Shown: positions 1 through 5,994, numbered from the stretch's first letter. The stretch is DNA of 8,680 bases from Patescibacteria group bacterium (GCA_030916975.1 JAUPVO010000017.1:1-8680), one strand, 5' to 3'. Notes: generated from the sequence alone by a model not told the origin. Made by a program: numbers and translations.

Positions 1-1
1 A

Positions 2-115
2 TCTCACGTTAACTACGTAAGATCTTTTCCTTTAAAACTTGATTTTTGTAGTAACAGAGCAGGGTACGCAGAAGGGGTGCGAATTGAAAATGAGCAATGC
101 GTAGGCTTTAAGTAG
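2..115 (+). CDS. Possible 3' end of an unrecognised gene (5' part outside window)
   Basis: An open frame enters from the left edge and runs 37 codons to a TAG at 113-115. The reading has a mixed, protein-like composition (for example NRAGYAEGVRIENEQCVGFK near its end) rather than the lysine/isoleucine/phenylalanine-rich text that random AT-rich frames give. I do not recognise a family. It lies 37 bases upstream of the next start codon on the same strand, so the two could share a transcript. An open run this short can occur by chance, so the call is tentative; extending the contig leftwards would settle it. Confidence 0.3.
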   Translation, partial: SHVNYVRSFPLKLDFCSNRAGYAEGVRIENEQCVGFK

Positions 116-140
116 CGTCTAGATATGTTAGCCTAATAAA

Positions 141-146
141 AAGGAG
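141..146 (+). promoter_or_regulatory. Shine-Dalgarno for the broken gene at 153
   Basis: AAGGAG sits six bases before ATG 153, a textbook ribosome binding site. It decides the start of the frame-broken gene that follows. It is notable because the core genes in this window have no comparable SD. Confidence 0.6.
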
Positions 147-152
147 CTGGTA

Positions 153-507
153 ATGACAACAAATTGGTTAGACTTAATACAAGCAGAGCAAAGACAATCA
201 CGGCTAAAGATATTGAATCTTTTAAGCCTGATTACAAAGGATGTGAGCACGATCATCTCGTAGGGACTGCAGGTGAAGAACTGCAGAGGCTATACTGTTT
301 GTTTGTAAAAACTGCAAAACTAGCACAAATTGCCGAAAAGCTCAAACTCTTCGGATTATTTTTTGGACTTCATGCATTCATTGTTTCCCAGAACTTGTGG
401 GGAAAAAGCACCTAGGCATTCAGCCTGACTGGAAAATTATCTGGAATGAACATGGATACCAAGAATCTGCCAACGAGACTGAACCTACTCCGCCTTATCT
501 ACATTGA
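153..507 (+). pseudogene. Frame-broken gene for a small Cys/His-rich protein
   Basis: A good SD and ATG start a frame reading MTTNWLDLIQAEQRQ that stops at 261-263. Protein-like text then continues in the -1 frame (open 140-415; KDIESFKPDYKGCEHDH at about 203-256). It continues again in the next -1 frame (open 277-507), which has CKNC at 304-315 and CIHC near 374-385 and ends in GIQPDWKIIWNEHGYQE and a TGA at 505-507. No single frame spans the region and the last segment has no usable start. Part of the middle can also be read in the original frame (DYFLDFMHSLFP, about 354-389), so the exact path is uncertain. CxHxH, CxxC and CxxC across the joined reading would suit a zinc-binding protein, but I do not recognise a family. 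Genuine decay, assembly indels and recoding are all possible; no classic slippery heptamer was found. Confidence 0.4.
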
Positions 508-533
508 CTAAGCCTCAGGCCAAGCTTATAATA

Positions 534-570
534 ATCCTCCTGTCAGTTTAACTGACAGGAGGATATTTTT
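534..570 (+). terminator. Strong intrinsic terminator
   Basis: A perfect 13-bp GC-rich stem (534-546 with 552-564; left arm ATCCTCCTGTCAG, preceded by A-T extension) with a five-base loop is followed by ATTTTT at 565-570. It closes the plus-strand unit containing the broken gene. It lies 27 bases beyond the stop of the convergent trxA, and the hairpin could also stall transcription from that side, although the T-run there is weak. Confidence 0.85.
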
Positions 571-596
571 ATTATGAACATAATGAATCTACTCTC

Positions 597-938
597 CTAC
601 TCCTCTCTTTTGATTGCGTTTAGGATAGAGGTTTTTAGAGTTTCTGAGTCAGTCACTCCTACAAATTCATGAATCACTTTTCCATTCTTAAAAAGTTTCA
701 TATTGGGTATACTTCTAATCTCATAATGCTGAGCCAAAGCCACATTTTCCTCTTCTTCAACGTTTAACTTCATAACACTGAATTTATTTTCTGAAGCAGA
801 ATTTAACTCATCTAGAATTGGAGCCATCATAAGGCATGGTCCACACCAAGGAGCCCAAAAGTCTACCAAAATAGGAAGCTTATTATCTAAAACTTCTTCT
901 TGAAAATTACTAGCATTTATATCTTTTACTTTTTCCAT
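597..938 (-). CDS. trxA: Thioredoxin
   Basis: Small cytoplasmic dithiol oxidoreductase that reduces disulfides in client proteins and is normally recharged by thioredoxin reductase. The 113-residue length is typical of the family. The active site WCGPC is at residues 31-35, inside the classic VDFWAPWCGPC strand-helix context, and the cis-proline is Pro78 in RSIPNMKLFKNG. The residue after the cis-proline is Asn where Thr is common, a mild divergence. ATG 938 is the only sensible start and has no SD. It is transcribed alone from an extended -10 about 27 bases upstream, and no reductase gene is in the window. Confidence 0.96.
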   Translation of the reverse strand: MEKVKDINASNFQEEVLDNKLPILVDFWAPWCGPCLMMAPILDELNSASENKFSVMKLNVEEEENVALAQHYEIRSIPNMKLFKNGKVIHEFVGVTDSETLKTSILNAIKREE

Positions 939-964
939 ATAATTTTATATTTATCTATAAACAT

Positions 965-973
965 TTTATATCA
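965..973 (-). promoter_or_regulatory. Predicted trxA promoter (extended -10)
   Basis: On the minus strand the sequence reads TGATATAAA, a TGn extension followed by TATAAA (5 of 6 to consensus). The predicted start near 958 would leave a leader of about 20 bases without an SD. No convincing -35 is seen. The call rests on similarity to the other extended -10 elements in the window. Confidence 0.45.
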
Positions 974-1190
974 AAACAAAATAAAATACAAACTCTAAAA
1001 ATATTATTTGTATTTGTCCTATTTTTGTATTATTAAATTATGGAGAAAACTTTTTTCATCGCGAAGTAGCTCTAGCAAAACTAATAATATAAACAAACTT
1101 ATTAGGTTAATAATAATTGTATGTTTATTATCTTTAATAAAACTGATTAATTTTGCCATGGAGTATTATTTTATAATAAATATAAGATAC
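974..1190. other. AT-rich gene-free spacer
   Basis: The gap between trxA and the small plus-strand gene is about 310 bases in all, and this part is extremely AT-rich. The open frame across 1008-1238 is low-complexity Ile/Lys/Asn/Ser text with no SD and is not believed. A perfect TATAAT lies at 1172-1177 with TTGCCA at 1153-1158, but their 13-base spacing is too short for an ordinary sigma-70 promoter. No RNA gene was recognised. Confidence 0.5.
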
Positions 1191-1219
1191 TTGCAATTTT
1201 ACTTTTCTAGGAGTAATAT
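1191..1219 (+). promoter_or_regulatory. Predicted sigma-70-type promoter of the 38-aa gene
   Basis: TTGCAA at 1191-1196 (4 of 6) and TAATAT at 1214-1219 (4 of 6) are separated by exactly 17 bases. The predicted start near 1226 gives a leader of about 25 bases that carries the SD. The TATAAT at 1172-1177 is an alternative -10 for a longer transcript. Confidence 0.45.
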
Positions 1220-1240
1220 TAAAAATGGTACAACTTAATA

Positions 1241-1244
1241 GGAG
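1241..1244 (+). promoter_or_regulatory. Shine-Dalgarno of the 38-aa gene
   Basis: GGAG (within AATAGGAG) lies six bases before ATG 1251, an ideal spacing. It is the main evidence that this very short frame is translated. Confidence 0.6.
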
Positions 1245-1250
1245 TATACC

Positions 1251-1367
1251 ATGAAGCCAGCTTTACTATTTCTACTCCCATTAGTCATTTTTGGGATCTT
1301 GTTTGGTTTCCTCTTAGGAGACCTAACAAAAAAAGATAAAGAAGAGATGGGGGTAAAAATTGATTAG
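1251..1367 (+). CDS. 38-residue single-pass membrane protein, function unknown
   Basis: The frame encodes 38 residues. It begins MKPALLFLLPLVIFGILFG, with one hydrophobic helix over about residues 4-23, and ends in a charged tail (DLTKKDKEEMGVKID). A lysine at position 2 and a mixed-charge C-terminus leave the topology open. I do not recognise a family. The support is architectural: a spaced promoter upstream, an SD six bases from the ATG, and a strong terminator starting 15 bases after the TAG, so this is a self-contained monocistronic unit. It is convergent with tgt. A small structural or regulatory membrane peptide or a toxin-like peptide are possibilities the sequence cannot separate. Confidence 0.6.
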   Translation: MKPALLFLLPLVIFGILFGFLLGDLTKKDKEEMGVKID

Positions 1368-1381
1368 TGACAAAAATGGGT

Positions 1382-1415
1382 GGGGTGCGCCAAAGGCGCA
1401 CCCCTATTTTTATTT
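1382..1415 (+). terminator. Intrinsic terminator between the 38-aa gene and tgt, possibly bidirectional
   Basis: A perfect 10-bp GC-rich stem (1382-1391 with 1395-1404) closes on an AAA loop and is followed by TATTTTTATTT on the plus strand. It ends the 38-aa gene's transcript. The plus-strand T-run overlaps the tgt stop codon. On the minus strand the same stem is followed, after CCCA, by TTTTT just left of it (1373-1377), so it can plausibly terminate tgt as well. Confidence 0.85.
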
Positions 1416-2714
1416 ACTTATATAATACTGCTCTAGGAATTCTTTTTTATATTCAAAAAACTTATCTTCAAGTATTGAATTTCTAATATTTTTAACTAGT
1501 TTAATTATAAAATGTAAATTATGGGCTGAAGCTATACTAGAAGCTAATATCTCCTCGCTTCTATAGAGGTGAGCAAGATAGCTTTTGGTGTAATCATGTG
1601 CTGGACAATCTTGGTCATCACATATTGGTGACATGTCATTCTTGTATTTACTATTTAAAATATTAATTCTGCCTTCTTTGCTGTAAATATTCCCATGTCT
1701 AGCTATTCTGGTTGGAGAAACACAATCAAAAGTATCAATACCGTACTCTACCCCAATAAAAAAATCAATTGGCTCTCCTATACCAAGAAGATGTCTCGGT
1801 TTACCTTCTGGCAAATTCTCTGTAACTGACCTAACTGTTTTATGCATATCCTCTTTCGTAAAACTTCCTCCTATACCGAATCCGTCAAAATCCATACAGC
1901 TTAATACAGTGGCACTCTCTTTTCTAAGATCTTCATAAGCGCCACCTTGAACTACAGCAAATATAGCTTGCCTAGCTCCCGTTGCAGCACTTAATCCCAG
2001 TCTCTCATGTTCATCTATACATCTTTTAGCCCAATGATGAGTTCTATTCATGGCACTTATCTGATAATCTTTACTGGCAAGAGGTGAAGTACATTCATCA
2101 AAAGCAAAAAATATATCCGCCCCAAGATCATGTTGTATCTGAACACTTGTTTCTGGCGTGAATCTATGGGATGATCCGTCTATATATGACTTAAATGTAA
2201 CTCCATCATCATCAATCTTGGCCATTTGATTATTAGAAGATTTAATCTTTTTCTTACCGGTATCATCAAGTATTTCTTTTTGTTTCTGGGATAAAGATTC
2301 GCTAGTGGCTATCTTACTAACTCCAGTATCAAAAGCAGCTCCCAGAGAGAACACTTGAAATCCGCCACTGTCTGTAAAAGTTGGTAACAAAGAATTATTA
2401 CTTTTCCAATTCATCATATTAGCAAATCCTCCATGTCGCTTTACTATCTCTTGTCCGGGCTGGAGATAGAGATGATATGTATTGGCTAGTACCGCCTCTG
2501 ACCCAATTCCTTTAATCATATCAACATAGAGCGACTTAACTGTAGCTTTAGTTCCTACTGGTATAAAGGCTGGAGTTTCCACATCACCATGCGGCGTATG
2601 TATTACTCCAGCTCTAGCGAGAGTTGCTTCTTTACTTCTTTTTACTATGTCAAATCTTAATCTATCAGTTTTGGATAATAAAGCTCCTTCTTTTTCTTTA
2701 ACTTCTTCTTTCAT
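1410..2714 (-). CDS. tgt: tRNA-guanine(34) transglycosylase, with an internal insertion
   Basis: Exchanges guanine-34 of GUN-anticodon tRNAs for the queuosine precursor preQ1. Family hallmarks are all present: TDSGGFQVFSLG (residues 114-125, Asp115), FDECT (205-209), VVQGG (254-258), GIGG (280-283) and GIDTFDCVSPTR (325-336, with Asp330 matching the catalytic nucleophile). At 434 residues it is about 50-60 longer than usual. Part of the excess is a lysine/serine-rich insertion at about 126-168, just after the TDSGGFQ region. The zinc site also differs: the usual CxCxxC...H appears here as Cys365, Cys370, His373 and His398. ATG 2714 has no SD; it is preceded by a predicted 15-base leader from the promoter shared with lepB. 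No queuosine synthesis genes are in the window. Confidence 0.95.
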   Translation of the reverse strand: MKEEVKEKEGALLSKTDRLRFDIVKRSKEATLARAGVIHTPHGDVETPAFIPVGTKATVKSLYVDMIKGIGSEAVLANTYHLYLQPGQEIVKRHGGFANMMNWKSNNSLLPTFTDSGGFQVFSLGAAFDTGVSKIATSESLSQKQKEILDDTGKKKIKSSNNQMAKIDDDGVTFKSYIDGSSHRFTPETSVQIQHDLGADIFFAFDECTSPLASKDYQISAMNRTHHWAKRCIDEHERLGLSAATGARQAIFAVVQGGAYEDLRKESATVLSCMDFDGFGIGGSFTKEDMHKTVRSVTENLPEGKPRHLLGIGEPIDFFIGVEYGIDTFDCVSPTRIARHGNIYSKEGRINILNSKYKNDMSPICDDQDCPAHDYTKSYLAHLYRSEEILASSIASAHNLHFIIKLVKNIRNSILEDKFFEYKKEFLEQYYISK

Positions 2715-2735
2715 GCGTGATTTTGGCTAACAAAG

Positions 2736-2744
2736 ATTATAACA
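2736..2744 (-). promoter_or_regulatory. tgt promoter (extended -10), left arm of the dyad
   Basis: The minus strand reads TGTTATAAT, a perfect extended -10. The predicted start near 2729 gives a 15-base leader. It is the left arm of a perfect inverted repeat shared with the lepB promoter. Confidence 0.7.
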
Positions 2745-2757
2745 TAACCCTAATCTA

Positions 2758-2766
2758 TGTTATAAT
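2758..2766 (+). promoter_or_regulatory. lepB promoter (extended -10), right arm of the dyad
   Basis: TGTTATAAT is a perfect extended -10 element. The predicted start near 2773 gives a 16-base leader to ATG 2789 without an SD. This promoter argues against the longer GTG-initiated frame from 2717, which would run through it. Confidence 0.7.
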
Positions 2767-2788
2767 TTTTAAAATAATTAACCTAAAA

Positions 2789-3490
2789 ATGAATGATCCT
2801 CAATCCGTAGTATCTCAATTCTTTGAAATATCCTACACACCATTTTCTGTGGTGTTTTTATCGTTTTTTGCTCTACTGTGTATCTTGCTTTTTCTTGGTA
2901 TTTTTTCTAAACCTCTAGAAAATTTCTTAAAAAGAATTAGAATATTAGAAGAAAAAGAAACTCCTCTTAGTTTCTTAAAGTGGATACTTTCAGTACTTGT
3001 AATAATAAGGACTATTCAAGTTTTTATAGCACAACCTTTTTTGGTAGACGGAACCAGTATGTATCCCACTTTTCAAGATAACAATCTTCTTATAGTAGAT
3101 AAAACTTACAAATACAGAACAATAAACCGAAATGATGTGCTGGTGTTTAGATTCGAAGACGCTACTTCACCTTATAATAATAAATTTTTTATTAAAAGAA
3201 TCATAGGGCTACCTGGAGACACTATCAGAATAGATGGTACAGACACCTCAATAATAGATAAAAATGGAGAGAAAGTAACTTTGGATGAATCTTATGTGAA
3301 GTATCCCAAATTAGATCAAAATGTTAACGTAACTTTGGGTAATGATGAGTATTTTGTAGAAGGAGATAATCGTTCTGGATCTTATGACTCTAGAGCTTGG
3401 GGGCCAATTCATATCAATCAAATGGCCGGCAAACCTATACTTGAGCTCTGGCCAAGAATCACAATTAACCCTGGTAGTGTAAAAGATTAA
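2789..3490 (+). CDS. lepB: Signal peptidase I
   Basis: Membrane-bound serine protease that removes signal peptides from exported proteins, with its catalytic domain outside the membrane. The 233-residue product has two hydrophobic helices (about 18-39 and 62-82). The nucleophile is Ser90 in GTSMYPTF and the general-base Lys136 is in FFIKRIIGLPGD. The conserved late box YFVEGDNRSGSYDSRAWGPI is at 188-207. The start is set at ATG 2789 because the in-frame GTG at 2717 lies upstream of and through the promoter and would only add low-complexity residues. It diverges from tgt and is followed after 84 bases by two tRNA genes. There is no clear terminator between them, but a separate tRNA promoter is visible. 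Confidence 0.94.
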   Translation: MNDPQSVVSQFFEISYTPFSVVFLSFFALLCILLFLGIFSKPLENFLKRIRILEEKETPLSFLKWILSVLVIIRTIQVFIAQPFLVDGTSMYPTFQDNNLLIVDKTYKYRTINRNDVLVFRFEDATSPYNNKFFIKRIIGLPGDTIRIDGTDTSIIDKNGEKVTLDESYVKYPKLDQNVNVTLGNDEYFVEGDNRSGSYDSRAWGPIHINQMAGKPILELWPRITINPGSVKD

Positions 3491-3536
3491 TTAGGCTTCT
3501 AATATTGGTATTTGAGTAGAAAAAATATTAAAAATA

Positions 3537-3545
3537 TGTTATTAT
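3537..3545 (+). promoter_or_regulatory. Predicted promoter of the tRNA pair
   Basis: TGTTATTAT, preceded by TA, matches the extended -10 form seen at protein genes with one change. The predicted start near 3552 would give about 23 bases of 5' leader for RNase P to remove. A second weaker candidate, TGCTAGTAT, lies at 3547-3555. Confidence 0.45.
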
Positions 3546-3574
3546 GTGCTAGTATTATTTTACATAGTAACAAT

Positions 3575-3660
3575 GCCTGGGTGGCGGAATGGTAGACGCA
3601 AGAGACTTAAAATCTCTCGAGGATTACCTCGTGCGGGTTCGAGTCCCGCCCCAGGCACCA
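3575..3660 (+). tRNA. trnL-UAA: tRNA-Leu (anticodon UAA)
   Basis: The 86-base cloverleaf folds fully by eye: acceptor GCCTGGG/CCCAGGC, D stem GCG/CGC, anticodon stem AGAGA/TCTCT with loop CTTAAAA (anticodon TAA), T stem GCGGG/CCCGC with loop TTCGAGT, discriminator A and an encoded CCA. The long variable arm (CGAGG, ATTA loop, CCTCG) marks it as class II, as expected for leucine. It reads UUA codons, which are abundant in this AT-rich sequence. tRNA-Lys follows two bases later on the same strand. Confidence 0.98.
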
Positions 3661-3662
3661 AT

Positions 3663-3738
3663 GCCTCTATAGCTCAGTTGGTAGAGCAACTCCCTCTTAA
3701 GGAGATGGTCGTAGGTTCGAGCCCTACTGGGGGCACCA
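3663..3738 (+). tRNA. trnK-CUU: tRNA-Lys (anticodon CUU)
   Basis: The 76-base cloverleaf has acceptor GCCTCTA/TGGGGGC (two G-T wobbles), D stem GCTC/GAGC, anticodon loop CTCTTAA (anticodon CTT), a five-base variable loop, T arm GTAGG-TTCGAGC-CCTAC, discriminator A and an encoded CCA. The first anticodon-stem pair (27-43) is an A-A mismatch, leaving four good pairs. It reads AAG codons. Only 21 bases separate it from the convergent rseP stop, and no terminator was seen there. Confidence 0.96.
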
Positions 3739-3759
3739 TAAATTATTGGTGAATATATC

Positions 3760-4857
3760 TTATCTAAAAATATCTAGATACACAGTGATTAGCATTAAAG
3801 ACATTAAAAAAATAAAACCAAAAGCGTTAGCAAAATATTGAATCTTGTGGCTTATATTTCTTCTGGTTACCATCTCTATTAGAACGAACATTATTCTACC
3901 TCCATCAAGCGCAGGAATAGGTAATATATTCAAAACAGCCAAGCTGATAGACAATATAGCTGTCAGGAATAAAATATTATCAACACCACTTTCGCTAGCT
4001 TTACCAACCATCTTGGCTATGCCTACTGGACCAGCCACACTATCCGAAACATTTTCTCCTTTAACTAGTTTGACAAGCGTATCTTTAAGTCCAGCAACAG
4101 TGAGTTTAGTGTAATTATATGTATCTTGAATTCCAAACTTAATAATATCCATACCTTCTAATTTGACATACTCTCCTCTTTGCAAGGCTATACCTATAGT
4201 CTTTTTGGTTTTGTCTTCATTGTAAGTTGGCAAAACTGAAGCTTCTTTGATATTTCCTGATTTGTCCTTGTAAGATATTAATATATATTCATCGTAATGT
4301 TTTTTAACCAGATCAATCACGCTCTCCACATTATCTATTGATGCACTATCATTGCCGCTTTTGACAGATATAACCTCAGAACCATTCTCAATCCCAGCCA
4401 AGCTAGCCGGAGAATTAGGAGCTACATCAATTATATATGTTTTTGGATTCTGAATATACTTATCATATTCCTGTCCAACTGGCATAAGGTGAGTTTTGGT
4501 ATTCAAGAAAGTAAAAATAATAGCAGCCAGAATCATGTTCATAGTAACGCCGGCTACAAGTACAAAAATCTGTAAAAGTTTAGGTCTATTCTGAAAAGCT
4601 CTTTTGTCAGTTTTTAACTTTTCCCTCTCCTCTTCATCAAAACTCTCACCCGTTATCTTAACATAACCACCTATCGGCAAAAGATTAAAAGCGTAAGTTG
4701 TTTCTCCCATTTTCTTACTGAAAAGTTTAGGTGGGAAACCAAAAGCAAATTCTTCTACTCTCATCTTAGATATTTTAGCTGCTAAGAAATGTCCTAATTC
4801 GTGCACAATCACTAGCACCAAAATAACCAAGATGAAAATAAATATACTATATATCAT
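3760..4857 (-). CDS. rseP: RIP metalloprotease, site-2 protease family
   Basis: Intramembrane zinc metalloprotease that cuts membrane-anchored substrates, in other bacteria anti-sigma factors and leftover signal peptides. The 365 residues include the zinc motif HELGH at 19-23 inside the first helix and the third-ligand motif NILPIPALDGGR (Asp318). A single PDZ domain lies at about 140-225, with family-type helices at about 95-118, 293-312 and 340-360. Having one PDZ instead of the two in E. coli RseP is common in the wider family. It starts nine bases after the frr stop with no SD or promoter of its own, so it is probably co-transcribed with frr. No anti-sigma factor substrate is in the window, so the target is unknown. 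Confidence 0.95.
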   Translation of the reverse strand: MIYSIFIFILVILVLVIVHELGHFLAAKISKMRVEEFAFGFPPKLFSKKMGETTYAFNLLPIGGYVKITGESFDEEEREKLKTDKRAFQNRPKLLQIFVLVAGVTMNMILAAIIFTFLNTKTHLMPVGQEYDKYIQNPKTYIIDVAPNSPASLAGIENGSEVISVKSGNDSASIDNVESVIDLVKKHYDEYILISYKDKSGNIKEASVLPTYNEDKTKKTIGIALQRGEYVKLEGMDIIKFGIQDTYNYTKLTVAGLKDTLVKLVKGENVSDSVAGPVGIAKMVGKASESGVDNILFLTAILSISLAVLNILPIPALDGGRIMFVLIEMVTRRNISHKIQYFANAFGFIFLMSLMLITVYLDIFR

Positions 4858-4866
4858 AATTTAAAA

Positions 4867-5418
4867 TTATTGTTTTAATATTTCTTCTTCCTTTTTTGTA
4901 AAGTAACCTTCGCACAAGCTATTAGCTTGATCTATTTTATCTTGTAAGTCTTCTAGCATTCTCTTTCTATCATCTTCTCCAAATTCTCCATTTTTACCTT
5001 TTTGTTCTATGTCTCTTTTAGAATCTTCGCGAGCTGCTCTAATCTTGATTCTAACATCTTCCAGTTTGTCTTTGGCTAATCTAACATATTGCTGTCTACG
5101 TTCTGTAGTAAGAGAAGGAAATATAACACGAAGACCTTCACCGTCTGAAGCAACTGATAAGCCGAGATTAGCATCGTTAATGGCTTTCTCCATGTCTTTT
5201 GATACACTTTTATCAAAAGGTGATATTCTCAAGGTCTTAGCATCTTCGATTGAAACAGAAGCTAAATGTGAGATATTCATAAGTGATCCGTAAGCCACAA
5301 CCAACACATTATCAAGTACCATTGGAGTAGCTCTTCCTGTCTGGATAGACTTAAGGTCCTGCAAAAAGTAATCTGTAGCCTCTTTTATTCTAGTATTTAA
5401 TTCATTAAAATTATACAT
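4867..5418 (-). CDS. frr: Ribosome recycling factor
   Basis: Works with EF-G to split post-termination ribosomes into subunits and free the mRNA. At 183 residues it is the usual length. The long-helix domain I is built from about 1-30 and 105-183 and the beta domain II from about 31-104. Recognisable stretches are TGRATPMVLDNV, TLRISPFDKS, DANLGLSVASDGEGLRVIFP, LTTERRQQ and the arginine-rich RIKIRAAREDSKRD. ATG 5418 has no SD and is preceded by a predicted 16-base leader. In many bacteria frr follows pyrH; here it is instead the first gene of an frr-rseP unit downstream of the HolB-like gene. Confidence 0.97.
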   Translation of the reverse strand: MYNFNELNTRIKEATDYFLQDLKSIQTGRATPMVLDNVLVVAYGSLMNISHLASVSIEDAKTLRISPFDKSVSKDMEKAINDANLGLSVASDGEGLRVIFPSLTTERRQQYVRLAKDKLEDVRIKIRAAREDSKRDIEQKGKNGEFGEDDRKRMLEDLQDKIDQANSLCEGYFTKKEEEILKQ

Positions 5419-5440
5419 ATATCACTATATTATTCTAAAC

Positions 5441-5449
5441 ATTATAGCA
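5441..5449 (-). promoter_or_regulatory. frr-rseP promoter (extended -10)
   Basis: The minus strand reads TATGCTATAAT, a perfect TATAAT with a TGn extension, in the 48-base gap after the HolB-like gene. The predicted start near 5434 gives a 16-base leader. No good -35 is visible. Confidence 0.65.
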
Positions 5450-5466
5450 TAAAATCCTCCGAAAAA

Positions 5467-5988
5467 TTAAATTAAAGCTTTATAGTCTTCTATTTGTTTG
5501 TCCGTAATAAGGCCGCGCTTATTGTAGTCTTCAGCAATAAGAAATCTTTCTAATTTATCAAATCTATTTTTTAATTTTAGATTTTTAATTTTATCTTTTA
5601 CAACTTTATTCTTATCAGCATCTTCTACTTTAATTATCTGGGATCGCGATAATACGGTAGGCAGAAACATAGACAAATTCTTAGTGAATAGAACAATATA
5701 AATATTGGGGTTGGGCTCTTCTAGTAACTTTAGAAAAGCGTTCTGTATTACAGTACTTCTAAAGCTTCTATCAGTTGCAACAAATCTTTTCTCTGAAACT
5801 TTTGAGTTTTGAAACTCTTTAATTTTTTTTAAGTCTTCTATTTTAAAATTCTTAACACTATCTTTCTCATTTTTATCTTCAACATCAAAAGACAAATAGA
5901 GAATATTTTTATTAGAAAGCTCTTTTTTAAAACTTTCATAATCTCCATTTACTATAATAGTGGCATGAGAAAATATATTGTCTAACAT
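5467..5988 (-). CDS. Short HolB/DnaX-like clamp-loader protein
   Basis: The 173-residue product carries the signature of delta-prime and gamma/tau clamp-loader subunits: NAFLKLLEEPNPNIYIVLFT at 83-102 (compare NALLKTLEEP in the family), then LPTVLSRSQII at 109-119 in the place of the SRC/SRx arginine-finger motif. It lacks a Walker A P-loop, the zinc-binding cysteines and the C-terminal collar domain, and is about half the length of E. coli delta-prime (334). It is probably a minimal delta-prime-type subunit (holB position) that loads the sliding clamp as part of a complex. The start is ATG 5988; an in-frame TTG at 6009 would place the -10 element inside the coding region. If the promoter call is right, the transcript begins at or next to the ATG. 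Confidence 0.7.
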   Translation of the reverse strand: MLDNIFSHATIIVNGDYESFKKELSNKNILYLSFDVEDKNEKDSVKNFKIEDLKKIKEFQNSKVSEKRFVATDRSFRSTVIQNAFLKLLEEPNPNIYIVLFTKNLSMFLPTVLSRSQIIKVEDADKNKVVKDKIKNLKLKNRFDKLERFLIAEDYNKRGLITDKQIEDYKALI

Positions 5989-5994
5989 AGAAAA

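Larger units (their letters stand above)
2736..2766. repeat. Perfect 11-bp inverted repeat uniting the tgt and lepB promoters
   Basis: ATTATAACATA (2736-2746) and TATGTTATAAT (2756-2766) are exact reverse complements around a 9-base spacer. Each arm contains one extended -10 element facing outward, so the structure is a symmetric divergent promoter. The expected -35 window of each promoter falls on the other's -10, which implies competing RNA polymerase occupancy. Confidence 0.85.

Noticed and set aside
164..415. 83-residue frame from a TTG taken as an intact gene
   Set aside because: It has no SD of its own, its start lies inside the better-supported ATG 153 frame, and its C-terminal third reads less like protein than the neighbouring frame that ends at 507.
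1..530. tmRNA, RNase P RNA or SRP RNA in the GC-richer left end
   Set aside because: No TTCGA-type T-arm or alanine acceptor for tmRNA, no GGAAAGTCC core for RNase P and no SRP domain IV motif were found.
1008..1238. 76-residue plus-strand frame in the AT-rich spacer
   Set aside because: Low-complexity composition, no ribosome binding site, and it overlaps the promoter and SD region of the 38-aa gene.
2717..2788. GTG start giving a 24-residue N-terminal extension of LepB
   Set aside because: The extension would be encoded by the divergent promoter dyad itself and lies upstream of the predicted transcript start.
3546..3752. 68-residue plus-strand open frame over the tRNA genes
   Set aside because: It runs through both tRNA-Leu and tRNA-Lys; the arginine-rich text and 'GSSPAPGT/GSSPTGGT' repeats are simply translated T-arms, a well-known annotation artefact.
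3845..4114. Frame antisense to rseP
   Set aside because: Shadow of a strongly supported gene on the other strand.
5009..5293. Frame antisense to frr
   Set aside because: Shadow of a well-supported gene; no promoter or SD.
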